Source of the DNA: Pseudarthrobacter phenanthrenivorans Sphe3
GTDB taxonomy: Bacteria > Actinomycetota > Actinomycetes > Actinomycetales > Micrococcaceae
DNA length: 64,000 nucleotides
Direction of reading: 5' to 3'
NCBI RefSeq assembly: GCF_000189535.1
Contig: NC_015145.1
Coordinates: 1,426,001-1,490,000, forward strand
In this document: positions 33,962 to 42,489 of the stretch, piece by piece
Layout: the number at the start of each line of letters is the position of its first letter
How positions within the stretch are numbered: the stretch's first letter is position 1
Notes under the pieces: model-generated
Told to the model about the DNA's origin: nothing
The model's database searches: none
What the model saw: the letters and a program-made list of their open reading frames with translations, nothing else
Position numbers and translations under genes: made by a program

Positions 33962-35158
33962 CTAGGCATCGTGGCCCGGCTGGGACTTGGGCACGCGCAT
34001 GGTGATCAGGGTTCCTTCGCCGGGCGCCGTTTCGATGATCAGGCCGTGGTCGTTGCCGTAGACCTGCCGGAGGCGGGCATCGACGTTCCGCAGGCCCACG
34101 TGCTCGCCGTCCGTATGGCCGGCCAGCATCGACTGGAGCTGCGCCGGGTCCATGCCCACGCCGTCGTCCTCGATGGTCACCTCCGCGAACGCGCCGGCGT
34201 CGTTGGCCGTAATGCTGATGTGGCCCGGACCTTCCTTTGCCTCGAGGCCGTGCCGGACCGCGTTTTCCACCAGCGGCTGCAGGCTCAGGAACGGAATCAC
34301 CGTGCTGAGGACTTCAGGAGCCACGCGCAGGCTGACCTGCACCCGTTCACCGAAGCGGGCCCGTTCCAGGAGCAGGTAGCGGTCAATGCAGCGAAGCTCC
34401 TCGGCGAGCGTGGTGAAGTCCCCGTGCCGGCGGAAGGAATAGCGGGTGAAATCGGCGAACTCCACCACCAGCTCCCGCGCCCGGGCGGGATCCGTGTTGA
34501 TGAAGGATGCGATGGCGTTCAGGGAGTTGTAGATGAAGTGCGGGCTGATCTGGGCGCGCAGGGCCCGGACTTCCGCCTCCATCAGCAGGGTCCGTGACGC
34601 GTCCAGTTCGGCGAGTTCCACCTGCACGGCCACCCAGTCCGCCACTTCGCTTGTGGCACGGACAAGTCCCGCGCCGGCAGTGGGTGCAAAAGCAGCGACG
34701 GCGCCCACAACACGGGTGCCGGCCCGGACCGGTGCGATGACGGCTGCCAGAGCGCCACCGGTGGCCTCCGTGGCGGCGCCGGCGTCCCCGGCGGGAAGGA
34801 CAGCCGTGCGGCCGCTGGCCAGGACGCCGGCAGCAAGGTCCATCATGCGCGGCTTCAGTTCCTCACCCCCGCCGTCCCACGCCAGCACCCCGGAGGTGTC
34901 CATGATCGCCAGCGCCTCACAGCCCAGCAGGGCGCGCAGCTGGCGTCCCGCTTTGGCCGCGCCCGCTGGGTTGAGGCCGCGGCGGAGGTGCTGGCCTGCC
35001 AGGGAAGCCGCATGGAGGGTGTGATAGGTGGCGCGCTCGGCGTCGGTGCCAAGGTCCCGGAAGGACCGGAGTACTTTGAGCCCCACGCCCGCGACAACGG
35101 CAATGGCCATGGCGATGACGGCCACGGCGGCGGCGGTCAGGAGGGGGGAATCCGGCAT
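33962..35158 (-). CDS. LytS-like sensor histidine kinase
   Basis: The 398-residue kinase has one N-terminal helix (LLTAAAVAVIAMAIAVVAGV), a GAF-like sensory region (about residues 75-185) and a His_kinase (PF06580) module with H207 in AQISPHFIYNSLNAIASF. The HATPase domain has N299 in LQPLVENAVRHG and DDGVGMD. ATG 35158 is chosen because TACGCT lies 7 bp upstream. Only one helix is present, not the multi-pass LytS input domain, so it probably senses an intracellular or membrane-proximal cue. It precedes the regulator gene by 69 bp. Confidence 0.88.
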   Translation of the reverse strand: MPDSPLLTAAAVAVIAMAIAVVAGVGLKVLRSFRDLGTDAERATYHTLHAASLAGQHLRRGLNPAGAAKAGRQLRALLGCEALAIMDTSGVLAWDGGGEELKPRMMDLAAGVLASGRTAVLPAGDAGAATEATGGALAAVIAPVRAGTRVVGAVAAFAPTAGAGLVRATSEVADWVAVQVELAELDASRTLLMEAEVRALRAQISPHFIYNSLNAIASFINTDPARARELVVEFADFTRYSFRRHGDFTTLAEELRCIDRYLLLERARFGERVQVSLRVAPEVLSTVIPFLSLQPLVENAVRHGLEAKEGPGHISITANDAGAFAEVTIEDDGVGMDPAQLQSMLAGHTDGEHVGLRNVDARLRQVYGNDHGLIIETAPGEGTLITMRVPKSQPGHDA

Positions 35159-35257
35159 GATGCCCAGCGTAGCCGAGGCGCCGTTTGTCGCAGCATCCCC
35201 GCCGTTGAGCGACCGGCGGGCGGCAGGGGCTGGAATGTGGGGCCCGGCAGCCAGCAG

Positions 35258-35273
35258 AGTGATTGCAGTCACA
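35258..35273. promoter_or_regulatory. CRP/GlxR-like site upstream of the DUF485-symporter operon
   Basis: AGTGA-TTGCAG-TCACA matches TGTGA-N6-TCACA with one mismatch. It lies between the LytS-like kinase and the DUF485/symporter operon, 67 bp before the latter. CRP-type control of acetate uptake is established for actinobacteria in general terms; binding here is inferred. Confidence 0.45.
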
Positions 35274-35339
35274 TTTCTGGTATCCCTGTCCTGGGTCCCG
35301 CGCCGGGGTGTGTCCAGGCAGTCTCAATGAGGAGGAACG

Positions 35340-35720
35340 ATGGGTAAGGATGCCCACACTCCGGACGCAGCGGCGTCCGTGGACTTCGAGCAGGTCCAGT
35401 CGACGGAGCAGTTCAAGGAACTGCGCAGGCGTCACCGCAGCTTTGTCTTTCCCATGGCAGCAGCATTCCTGCTGTGGTACTTCGCATATGTCCTGCTCGC
35501 CGACTATGCCGTGGGCTTCATGTCCACCAAGGTCTGGGGCAACATCAATATCGGCCTGATCCTTGGCCTGCTCCAGTTCGTGTCAACGTTCGCCATCACG
35601 GGCTGGTACGTCCACTACTCCAACAAGCGCCTGGACCCCATCGCGGCTGAAATCCGCAACGAAATCGAAGGGCACGAATTTGATAAGCACGGCAACCGAG
35701 TGAGCGGAGCAAACAAATGA
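35340..35720 (+). CDS. DUF485 membrane protein
   Basis: The 126-residue protein has the DUF485 pattern: hydrophilic N-terminus, STEQFKELRRRHRSFVFPMA, first helix AAAFLLWYFAYVLLADYA and second helix LILGLLQFVSTFAITGWYVH, then HYSNKRLDPIAAEIR. DUF485 proteins (YjcH) are encoded directly before acetate symporters and are thought to assist them. The ATG has a GAGGAGG site; the stop overlaps the symporter ATG (ATGA). Confidence 0.92.
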   Translation: MGKDAHTPDAAASVDFEQVQSTEQFKELRRRHRSFVFPMAAAFLLWYFAYVLLADYAVGFMSTKVWGNINIGLILGLLQFVSTFAITGWYVHYSNKRLDPIAAEIRNEIEGHEFDKHGNRVSGANK

Positions 35721-37333
35721 TCGGCATCGCCACAGCGGTGGACGTGGCCGCCCTCAAGGACACCACGCTGCTCAATATGGGGATCTTCGGCATCTTCGTG
35801 GCCGTCACCATGGTGATCGTGTTCCGCGCCAGCCGGAACAACAAGACCGCGGCTGACTACTACGCCGCCGGCCGCTCCTTCACGGGCTCCCAGAACGGAA
35901 CCGCCATCGCCGGCGACTATCTCTCAGCGGCCTCCTTCCTGGGCATCACCGGCGCCATCGCCATCAACGGCTACGACGGCTTCATGTACTCCATCGGCTT
36001 CCTGGTGGCATGGCTCGTGGCGCTGCTTCTCGTTGCAGAGCTCCTTCGCAACACGGGCAAGTTCACCATGGCAGATGTCCTGTCCTTCCGGCTGAAGCAG
36101 CGGCCGGTCCGCATCGCCGCAGCCATCTCCACCCTCGCCGTCTGCTTCTTCTACCTCCTGGCCCAGATGGCAGGCGCCGGCAGCCTGATTTCCCTGCTGC
36201 TGGGCATCAGCGACTGGGGCGGACAGGCCCTGGTGATCATCGTCGTCGGCGCCCTGATGATCATGTACGTCCTGATCGGCGGCATGAAGGGCACCACCTG
36301 GGTCCAGATCATCAAGGCCATCCTGCTCATTGCCGGCGCAGCAGTCATGACCCTGTGGGTCCTGGCAATCTACGGCTTCAACCTGTCCAGCCTCCTGGGC
36401 GCCGCAGTGGAGACGGCCAACAACCCGGCCGTCCTGAACCCCGGCCTGCAGTACGGCAAGACCGAAACGTCAAAGCTGGACTTCATGTCCCTGGGCCTCG
36501 CCCTGGTGCTGGGCACTGCAGCGCTGCCGCACGTCCTGATGCGCTTCTACACGGTCCCCACCGCCAAGGAAGCACGCAAGTCGGTTGTGTGGTCCATCTG
36601 GCTGATCGGCCTGTTCTACCTCTTCACACTGGTCCTCGGCTACGGCGCAGCCGCACTGGTTGGCGCTGAAACCATCAAGACCGCCCCGGGTGGCGTGAAC
36701 TCCGCCGCCCCGCTGCTGGCCTTCTACCTCGGCGGTCCGCTGCTGCTCGGCTTCATCTCGGCGGTGGCGTTCGCCACCATCCTCGCCGTCGTGGCCGGCC
36801 TGACCATCACGGCGGCCGCGTCCTTCGCCCACGACATCTACGCCAGCGTCATCTCCAAGGGCAAGGCCGACGCCGATACTGAAGTCAAGGTGGCCCGGCG
36901 CACCGTGGTGGTCATCGGCGTCCTGGCAATCCTGGGCGGCATCCTCGCGAACGGGCAGAACGTGGCGTTCCTCGTGGCCCTGGCGTTCGCCGTCGCCGCC
37001 TCCGCCAACCTGCCCACCATCGTCTACTCCCTGTTCTGGCGGAAGTTCACCACCCAGGGCGCAGTCTGGAGCATGTACGGCGGCCTCGGCTCTGCGATCA
37101 TCCTGATCATCTTCTCGCCGGTGGTTTCCGGCGGGGCAACCTCAATGATCAAGGACGCCAACTTCGCGCTCTTCCCGCTGAGCAACCCGGGCATCGTGTC
37201 CATCCCGCTGGCCTTCTTCCTGGGCTGGCTCGGAACCACGCTCGACAAGAAGCGGGAAGACACCGCAAAGCAGGCCGAAATGGAAGTCCGTTCCCTCACC
37301 GGGGTGGGCGCCGAAAAGGCCGTCGACCACTGA
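35717..37333 (+). CDS. Cation/acetate-type sodium:solute symporter (ActP/MctC-like)
   Basis: The 538-residue SSS protein has about 13 helices. Conserved segments are YYAAGRSFTGSQNGTAIAGD with YLSAASFLGITGAIA, GTTWVQIIKAILLIAGAAVM, and GTAALPHVLMRFYTVPTAKE. These match acetate permease ActP and the Corynebacterium monocarboxylate carrier MctC. Expected cargo is acetate, pyruvate or propionate with Na+ or H+. Coupled to DUF485 by ATGA and ended by a very strong terminator. It is divergent from the LytS/LytTR genes, which probably regulate it. Confidence 0.92.
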   Translation: MIGIATAVDVAALKDTTLLNMGIFGIFVAVTMVIVFRASRNNKTAADYYAAGRSFTGSQNGTAIAGDYLSAASFLGITGAIAINGYDGFMYSIGFLVAWLVALLLVAELLRNTGKFTMADVLSFRLKQRPVRIAAAISTLAVCFFYLLAQMAGAGSLISLLLGISDWGGQALVIIVVGALMIMYVLIGGMKGTTWVQIIKAILLIAGAAVMTLWVLAIYGFNLSSLLGAAVETANNPAVLNPGLQYGKTETSKLDFMSLGLALVLGTAALPHVLMRFYTVPTAKEARKSVVWSIWLIGLFYLFTLVLGYGAAALVGAETIKTAPGGVNSAAPLLAFYLGGPLLLGFISAVAFATILAVVAGLTITAAASFAHDIYASVISKGKADADTEVKVARRTVVVIGVLAILGGILANGQNVAFLVALAFAVAASANLPTIVYSLFWRKFTTQGAVWSMYGGLGSAIILIIFSPVVSGGATSMIKDANFALFPLSNPGIVSIPLAFFLGWLGTTLDKKREDTAKQAEMEVRSLTGVGAEKAVDH

Positions 37334-37365
37334 CCGGTGGGACGACCATAGGCAGCACTTCATGA

Positions 37366-37414
37366 GAAAGGGCCTCCGTGCCGGGAAAGATTTCCCGGCA
37401 CGGAGGCCCTTTCC
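37366..37414. terminator. Bidirectional terminator, 23-bp perfect stem
   Basis: Arms 37366-37388 and 37391-37413 are perfectly complementary (core GGGCCTCCGTGCCGGG). The stem sits between the ends of the symporter and the convergent gene at 37432. With A- and T-containing ends (GAAA/TTTC) it can serve both directions. Confidence 0.9.
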
Positions 37415-37431
37415 GTTGGGCGGCAGTGACG

Positions 37432-38073
37432 TTAGGCGGCCGGCCGCAGCTTGATGTTGGTCATCTTGAGCTCATCAGTGCCTTCGAAGCGGTAGGCAAG
37501 ATCCACCTCTTTGCCATCGCAGGTGATGAGTCCGGCGATATCGGCGGCTTTGATGCCGTTCTCAGTATCCACCGTGAGTTCGTTGTAGGCGGGCTTGCAG
37601 CTGCCGTCCATTTCAAGGCTTTCGACGCCGGAAATAAAGGCTTCCTTGGACAGCTGCTCCTGAAGGGCGGGGTCAAGGTATTCGTCGTAGGCCTTGGAAG
37701 TTTCGCCGGCGATCACCAGTTTGGTGAAACCGTCAGCCAGGCCGCGCGCCTGGTTGGTGGCGCTGCCCACCACGTTGACAAGGATCACGATGCCGAGGAC
37801 CACCAGCAGCAGGACACCGCCGACGCTCGCCAGGATGATCCACATCTTCCGCCGGCTTTTCGCGGGAGGGTGGCCCGGAAGCCCGAAGGGGGAAGAACCG
37901 GGGCCGGCGCCGTGCATGGGTTGTCCACTGTGCCCGGGTTGTCCGGCGTATCCGGATTGTCCCAGGCTGTCCGCCGGCGGCTGCTGGGGGTGCGGCGGCA
38001 CCTGCTGCTGGGGCAGCTCCTGCGGCCCGGGGCCGGAGTGGCCGGGCTGGTACGGTTCCTGGGGACTGCTCAA
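37432..38073 (-). CDS. Membrane-anchored protein with Pro/Gly-rich N-terminus and extracellular domain
   Basis: The 213-residue product starts with a Pro/Gln/Gly-rich cytoplasmic region (about 75 residues), has one helix (WIILASVGGVLLLVVLGIVI), then an extracytoplasmic domain of about 110 residues with one cysteine pair (GSCKPAYN and LITCDGKE). This layout resembles actinobacterial DUF4878/DUF4333-like lipid- or wall-associated proteins; I do not claim a specific family. TTG 38073 is chosen because GGAAAGG lies 7 bp before it and the upstream extension has no homology-like features. Confidence 0.68.
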   Translation of the reverse strand: MSSPQEPYQPGHSGPGPQELPQQQVPPHPQQPPADSLGQSGYAGQPGHSGQPMHGAGPGSSPFGLPGHPPAKSRRKMWIILASVGGVLLLVVLGIVILVNVVGSATNQARGLADGFTKLVIAGETSKAYDEYLDPALQEQLSKEAFISGVESLEMDGSCKPAYNELTVDTENGIKAADIAGLITCDGKEVDLAYRFEGTDELKMTNIKLRPAA

Positions 38074-38230
38074 GGTGGAGCCTTTCCGGAGAAGTGGTGC
38101 GTGGCACCGCGCGGTTGCGGGGGTCTCTGCTTGCCCCCTGGTAACTGGCACCAAGCCTATAACCCGGGGCGGCGCCGCCGTACTCCAGCCGCCGGCCGTC
38201 GTCGTTCCTTCCCGTGGCGGCAGGCTGCAG

Positions 38231-38704
38231 CTAGCCGCGCACTGAACCCCGCTCCAGCAGGGGCTGCACGCGGAAGGGGATCAGCTCGCCCATGGCCAGC
38301 GCCGTATCCGTCCGCTCCACGCCCTGGCAGGCCAGGATCTTTCCGTTGATGCGGAACAGGTCCTCGGCATCCAGCGCCACCACACGCAGCAGCAGGTCGG
38401 CCGGGCCGGTCAAACCGTAACCCTCCAGGATCTCGGGGATGCCCGCCAGCTCCTGGGCCAGCTGGTTGAGCCGTTGCTGCTGGGCGTGGACGGAAATGAA
38501 CGCCATTAAGGGGTAGCCCAGTGCGGCCGGATTGATCCGCCGTTCGAAGGACAGGAAGACGTGTTTCTTCTCCAGCTGCGCCATCCGGGCCTGCACCGTG
38601 TTGCGGGACAGGCCCAGCTTCTGGGCCAGGGCCACCACCGTTTTCCGGGGATCCTGGGCCAGGGCTGAGAGCAGGCGGGTGTCGGTGCCATCCAGGGCTT
38701 GCAT
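38231..38704 (-). CDS. Lrp/AsnC-family regulator
   Basis: The 157-residue regulator has an N-terminal HTH (LDGTDTRLLSALAQDPRKTV with LAQKLGLSRNTVQARMAQLE) and a C-terminal RAM ligand domain (about 70-145; ILEGYGLTGPADLLLRVVAL). ATG 38704 is preferred over GTG 38722 because TGC-TAGCGT, an extended -10, overlaps the latter. It is divergent from the branched-chain 2-oxoacid dehydrogenase operon, and Lrp-type BkdR regulators control that operon in Pseudomonas. Amino-acid-responsive control of bkd is therefore the best guess. Confidence 0.88.
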   Translation of the reverse strand: MQALDGTDTRLLSALAQDPRKTVVALAQKLGLSRNTVQARMAQLEKKHVFLSFERRINPAALGYPLMAFISVHAQQQRLNQLAQELAGIPEILEGYGLTGPADLLLRVVALDAEDLFRINGKILACQGVERTDTALAMGELIPFRVQPLLERGSVRG

Positions 38705-38788
38705 AATGCGCAACGCTAGCACGGTCCGGAGCCTCCCGGCAGAGCATTCTGCTCAGTGATCGCGCCGGTAGTTGTACCTCTTGAGCAT

Positions 38789-38804
38789 TGTGAGTAGGGT
38801 CACA
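38789..38804. promoter_or_regulatory. Perfect CRP/GlxR-type site upstream of bkd operon
   Basis: TGTGA-GTAGGG-TCACA fits the CRP consensus exactly, and the symmetry extends to ATTGTGA/TCACAAT (38787-38806). It lies about 95 bp before E1 alpha and 85 bp before the Lrp-type gene. It could instead be the Lrp regulator's own operator. Confidence 0.55.
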
Positions 38805-38898
38805 ATATCCGGGGCAACGGCGCCCGGGAGGCTGGCGGACAAGCGGACCATAAGTCCTAAAACCGCCGGTCAACGACGTGAGAAGGTTGCGGGCTAAC

Positions 38899-40068
38899 GT
38901 GTCTACAGACAAAACGGGCCAGGGCGGAACAGGTGCCCCTGAGAGTGCCCGGCGCCCCCAGGGGCAAGGGCGGGACCTCGTCCAACTGGTGACTCCTTCC
39001 GGGGAACGGATCAGCCACCCGGAGTTCGACTACTGGGTCAGGGATATCACCGACGAACAGTTGTGTTCCCTCTTTGAGGACATGACGGTCATCCGGCGCA
39101 TCGACGTAGAAGCGACTGCCCTGCAGAGGCAGGGGGAACTGGCGCTTTGGCCGCCGCTCCTTGGGCAGGAGGCCGCGCAGGTGGGCTCCGGCCGGGCGCT
39201 GCGTGCCGATGACTTCGTCTTCTCCAGCTACCGCGAGAACGGGGTTGCCTACTGCCGGGGCGTGGACCTGACGGACATCGTCCGGGTGTGGCGCGGCAAC
39301 GCTTCCTCCGGCTGGGATCCCTACACCATCAACATGGCAACGCCGCAGATCATCATCGGGGCCCAGACGCTGCACGCCACCGGTTACGCCATGGGTATCC
39401 AGAACGACGGTGCGGACTCAGTAGCCGTGACCTACTTCGGTGACGGCGCCACCAGCGAAGGCGACGTCAACGAAGCGATGGTTTTCGCTGCCAGCTTCCA
39501 GGTGCCTGTGGTGTTCTTCTGCACCAACAACCACTGGGCCATTTCCGAGCCCGTGCGGCTCCAGTCGCACATCCACCTGGCAGACCGCGCCACGGGCTTC
39601 GGCATCCCCAGCATGCGGGTGGACGGCAACGACGTCCTGGCCGTCATGGCGGCTACCCGGGTGGCCCTGGACCGTGCCCGCCGCGGCGGCGGCCCCACCT
39701 TTATCGAGGCCGTCAGCTACCGGATGGGGCCGCACACCACCGCGGATGACCCCACCCGCTACCGCGACGCCAATGAACTTGAGGATTGGGCAGCCAAGGA
39801 CCCGATCAGCCGGATCGCCGCGCTGCTGGAGCGGAAGGGCCTGTTGACTGACGGGCTGCAGGAGCAGGTGAAGGACAAGGCCGACGCCGTTGCCCGCGAG
39901 ATGCGGAAGGGCTGCACCACCATGCCGGACCCGGAGCCGCTGGACGTCTTCCGGCACGTCTACAGCACGCCCAACTCCTGGCTTGACCGGCAGCAGGAGC
40001 ATTACGCCCGTTACCTGGCCTCCTTTGGTGATCCCGCAGGGGCCGTTTCAGAAGAAGGTGCACGCTGA
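38899..40068 (+). CDS. bkdA: Branched-chain 2-oxoacid dehydrogenase E1 alpha
   Basis: The 389-residue thiamine-diphosphate enzyme decarboxylates 2-oxo acids from leucine, isoleucine and valine. The ThDP motif starts at GDG (residues 181-183; YFGDGATSEGDVNEAM) and ends FFCTNNHW. The phosphorylation-loop-like region YRMGPHTTADDPTRYRD and the E1 start segment EQLCSLFEDMTVIRRIDVEA are typical. The GTG at 38899 is preferred to GTG 38878 because GAGAAGG precedes it, although spacing is long. The stop overlaps E1 beta (ATGA). The E3 gene is not here. Confidence 0.93.
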   Translation: MSTDKTGQGGTGAPESARRPQGQGRDLVQLVTPSGERISHPEFDYWVRDITDEQLCSLFEDMTVIRRIDVEATALQRQGELALWPPLLGQEAAQVGSGRALRADDFVFSSYRENGVAYCRGVDLTDIVRVWRGNASSGWDPYTINMATPQIIIGAQTLHATGYAMGIQNDGADSVAVTYFGDGATSEGDVNEAMVFAASFQVPVVFFCTNNHWAISEPVRLQSHIHLADRATGFGIPSMRVDGNDVLAVMAATRVALDRARRGGGPTFIEAVSYRMGPHTTADDPTRYRDANELEDWAAKDPISRIAALLERKGLLTDGLQEQVKDKADAVAREMRKGCTTMPDPEPLDVFRHVYSTPNSWLDRQQEHYARYLASFGDPAGAVSEEGAR

Positions 40069-41078
40069 TGACCCAGATGACCTTTGCCCGTGCAATCAAC
40101 GCGGGCCTGCGGAAGTCCCTGGAAAATGACCCGAAGGTGGTCCTCCTGGGCGAGGACATCGGCACGCTGGGCGGTGTGTTCCGCGTGACCGATGGCTTGC
40201 AGAAGGACTTTGGAAAGCACCGCGTGGTGGACACGCCCCTCGCGGAATCAGCCATCGTGGGCACCGCCGTCGGCCTCGCCTACCGCGGCTACCGCCCCGT
40301 GGTGGAGATCCAGTTCGACGGGTTCATCTACCCGGCCTTCGACCAGATCGTCAGCCAGGTGGCCAAGATCCACTACCGCACCCGCGGGGCGGTCAAAATG
40401 CCCATTACCATCAGGGTTCCGTTCGGTGGCGGGATCGGCTCACCCGAGCACCACTCGGAATCGCCGGAAGCCTACTTCACGCACACCTCGGGCCTACGGG
40501 TGGTCACCGTCGCCAATCCCCAGGACGCCTGGACCGTCATCCAGCAGGCGATCTCCTGCGACGATCCCGTGCTCTATTTCGAGCCGAAGCGCCGCTACCA
40601 CGACAAAGGGGAAGTGGACGAAGCCCTGGACCCCAACGCCGCCCTGCCCATGGACCGGGCGCGCGTCCTCACTAAAGGGACGGACGTAACCCTGGTGGCC
40701 TACGGACCGCTGGTGAGGACGGCCCAGGATGCCGCGGCGGCTGCCAGTGACGAAGGGATTTCCATCGAGGTCATCGACCTGCGCTCGCTGGCGCCGGTGG
40801 ACTACGACGCCGTTGTTGCCTCCGTCCGGAAGACCGGCCGCCTTGTGATCACCCACGAGGCCGGGCAGTCGGGCGGCCTCGGGGCAGAAGTGGCGGCCAG
40901 CATTACCGAGCGCTGCTTCTACTACCTGGAGGCGGCCCCGGTCCGGGTCACCGGATTCGACATCCCCTACCCATACTCAAAGCTCGAAATGCACCATCTG
41001 CCGGGCCTGGACCGGATCCTTGACGGCGTGGACCGCGCCCTGGGCCGGCCGAACTCCCTCAGCGGGTTGGAAGGATGA
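40068..41078 (+). CDS. bkdB: Branched-chain 2-oxoacid dehydrogenase E1 beta
   Basis: The 336-residue subunit completes the alpha2beta2 E1. It begins TQMTFARAINAGLRKSLEND with VVLLGEDIGTLGGVFRVTDG, the conserved N-terminal pyrimidine-binding region. RVPFGGGIGSPEHHSESPEA and the C-terminal domain with IEVIDLRSLAPVDYD and VITHEAGQSGGLGAEVAASI are typical. It overlaps E1 alpha by one base and E2 by four, so the three are one operon. Confidence 0.95.
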   Translation: MTQMTFARAINAGLRKSLENDPKVVLLGEDIGTLGGVFRVTDGLQKDFGKHRVVDTPLAESAIVGTAVGLAYRGYRPVVEIQFDGFIYPAFDQIVSQVAKIHYRTRGAVKMPITIRVPFGGGIGSPEHHSESPEAYFTHTSGLRVVTVANPQDAWTVIQQAISCDDPVLYFEPKRRYHDKGEVDEALDPNAALPMDRARVLTKGTDVTLVAYGPLVRTAQDAAAAASDEGISIEVIDLRSLAPVDYDAVVASVRKTGRLVITHEAGQSGGLGAEVAASITERCFYYLEAAPVRVTGFDIPYPYSKLEMHHLPGLDRILDGVDRALGRPNSLSGLEG

Positions 41079-42487
41079 GCGGGACCATGATCAAGGAATT
41101 CCGGCTGCCGGACCTGGGCGAGGGCCTCACCGAATCGGAGATCCTCAGCTGGAAAGTCGGGGTGGGCGATACTGTCAGCCTCAACCAGGTGATAGCGGAG
41201 GTGGAAACAGCGAAAGCTGTTGTTGAGCTTCCTTCCCCGTTCGCAGGCGTGATCAAGGAACTCCACGAACAGCCGGGCACCATCGTGGAGGTGGGCAAGC
41301 CAATCGTCTCGTTCGAGGTAGCGGACGACGCCGGGCAGGCACCTTCGGAGGCTGGTGGCCCTGCCGCAGGGCCGGCGAAAGAGGCAGGCGATACTGCGGG
41401 GGAGGCGGCGGGCGAAGCTGCTGAGGGCTCTGGTGCGACCGCGAAACGGCAACCGAACCTCGTTGGCTATGGCGCCGTCGTCGAAAGCAGCGGCCGGCCG
41501 GCCCGGCGTCCACGGAACTTCACGCTTGTGGAGCCCGTCGAAGCCAAGCCCGAGGAAGCCGCCAGTGCTGAAGCCGAGCCCGACGAGCCTGCAGCCGAGC
41601 GCCCCCGCTCGACACCACCGGTGCGGAAGCTCGCCAAGGACATGGGCGTGGACCTGGCAGACGTGGCCGGAACCGGACCGCAGGGATTGATTACCCGTGA
41701 GGACCTGCAGCAATTCATGGAAGCCCAGTCCGCCGGCGCCGGGCAGCCAGCAACCGTTGCGGCGGGTATCCAGGCTGAGCCGGGCGGGCGGGAGACCAGG
41801 ACCCCCATCAAGGGTGTCCGCAAGTTCACGGCCGCGGCCATGGTGCAAAGCGCCTTCACAGCCCCGCACGCCACGGAATTCCTCACCGTCGACGTCACCC
41901 CCGCCATGGACCTGCTCACCGGGCTGCGCGACAGCAGGGCTTTCGCAGGCATCAAGCTCACCCCGCTGACCCTGGCGGCAAAAGCAGTGCTCATCGCCCT
42001 CAGGCGCAGCCCCGCGCTCAACTCCCGGTGGGATGAGGAACACCAGGAGATCGTCACCTTCAACTACGTGAACCTCGGGATAGCGGCAGCCACCCCGCGC
42101 GGACTCATGGTACCCAACATCAAGGACGCGGACGCCATGTCGCTGGCCCAGCTGGGGGAAGCGCTGACCGCGCTCGCGGAGACGGCGCGTGCGGGCAAGA
42201 CTCCGCCCGCCGACCTGGCCGGAGGCACCATATCGATCACCAACATCGGTGTCTTTGGGATCGACGCCGGTACCCCCATCCTGAATCCCGGCGAAGCTGC
42301 CATCCTGGCCCTCGGCGCGGTGCGGAAGATGCCCTGGGAATACCGCGGGAAAGTGGCGCTGCGCCAGGTCATGACGCTCAGCCTCTCCTTTGACCACCGG
42401 CTGGTGGACGGCGAACAGGCCTCACGCTTCCTGGCCGATGTGGGCGCCATCCTGGCCGATCCGGGCATGGTGCTGACCATGGTGTGA
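41075..42487 (+). CDS. bkdC: 2-oxoacid dehydrogenase E2 (dihydrolipoamide acyltransferase)
   Basis: The 470-residue E2 has one lipoyl domain (residues 5-80, lipoyl-lysine K47 in VETAKAVVELPSP), an Ala/Glu-rich linker, an E3-binding domain (about 181-215; PPVRKLAKDMGVDLADVAGT) and a catalytic acyltransferase domain ending in LSFDHRLVDGEQASRF with H441 and D445. It forms the complex core. The stop lies 2 bp from the end of the convergent TetR gene. Confidence 0.95.
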   Translation: MSGTMIKEFRLPDLGEGLTESEILSWKVGVGDTVSLNQVIAEVETAKAVVELPSPFAGVIKELHEQPGTIVEVGKPIVSFEVADDAGQAPSEAGGPAAGPAKEAGDTAGEAAGEAAEGSGATAKRQPNLVGYGAVVESSGRPARRPRNFTLVEPVEAKPEEAASAEAEPDEPAAERPRSTPPVRKLAKDMGVDLADVAGTGPQGLITREDLQQFMEAQSAGAGQPATVAAGIQAEPGGRETRTPIKGVRKFTAAAMVQSAFTAPHATEFLTVDVTPAMDLLTGLRDSRAFAGIKLTPLTLAAKAVLIALRRSPALNSRWDEEHQEIVTFNYVNLGIAAATPRGLMVPNIKDADAMSLAQLGEALTALAETARAGKTPPADLAGGTISITNIGVFGIDAGTPILNPGEAAILALGAVRKMPWEYRGKVALRQVMTLSLSFDHRLVDGEQASRFLADVGAILADPGMVLTMV

Positions 42488-42489
42488 AC

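Noticed and set aside
37366..37413. Perfect 23-bp palindrome as a regulatory or mobile element
   Set aside because: Its position between two gene ends and its GC stem with A/T edges are fully explained by a bidirectional terminator.
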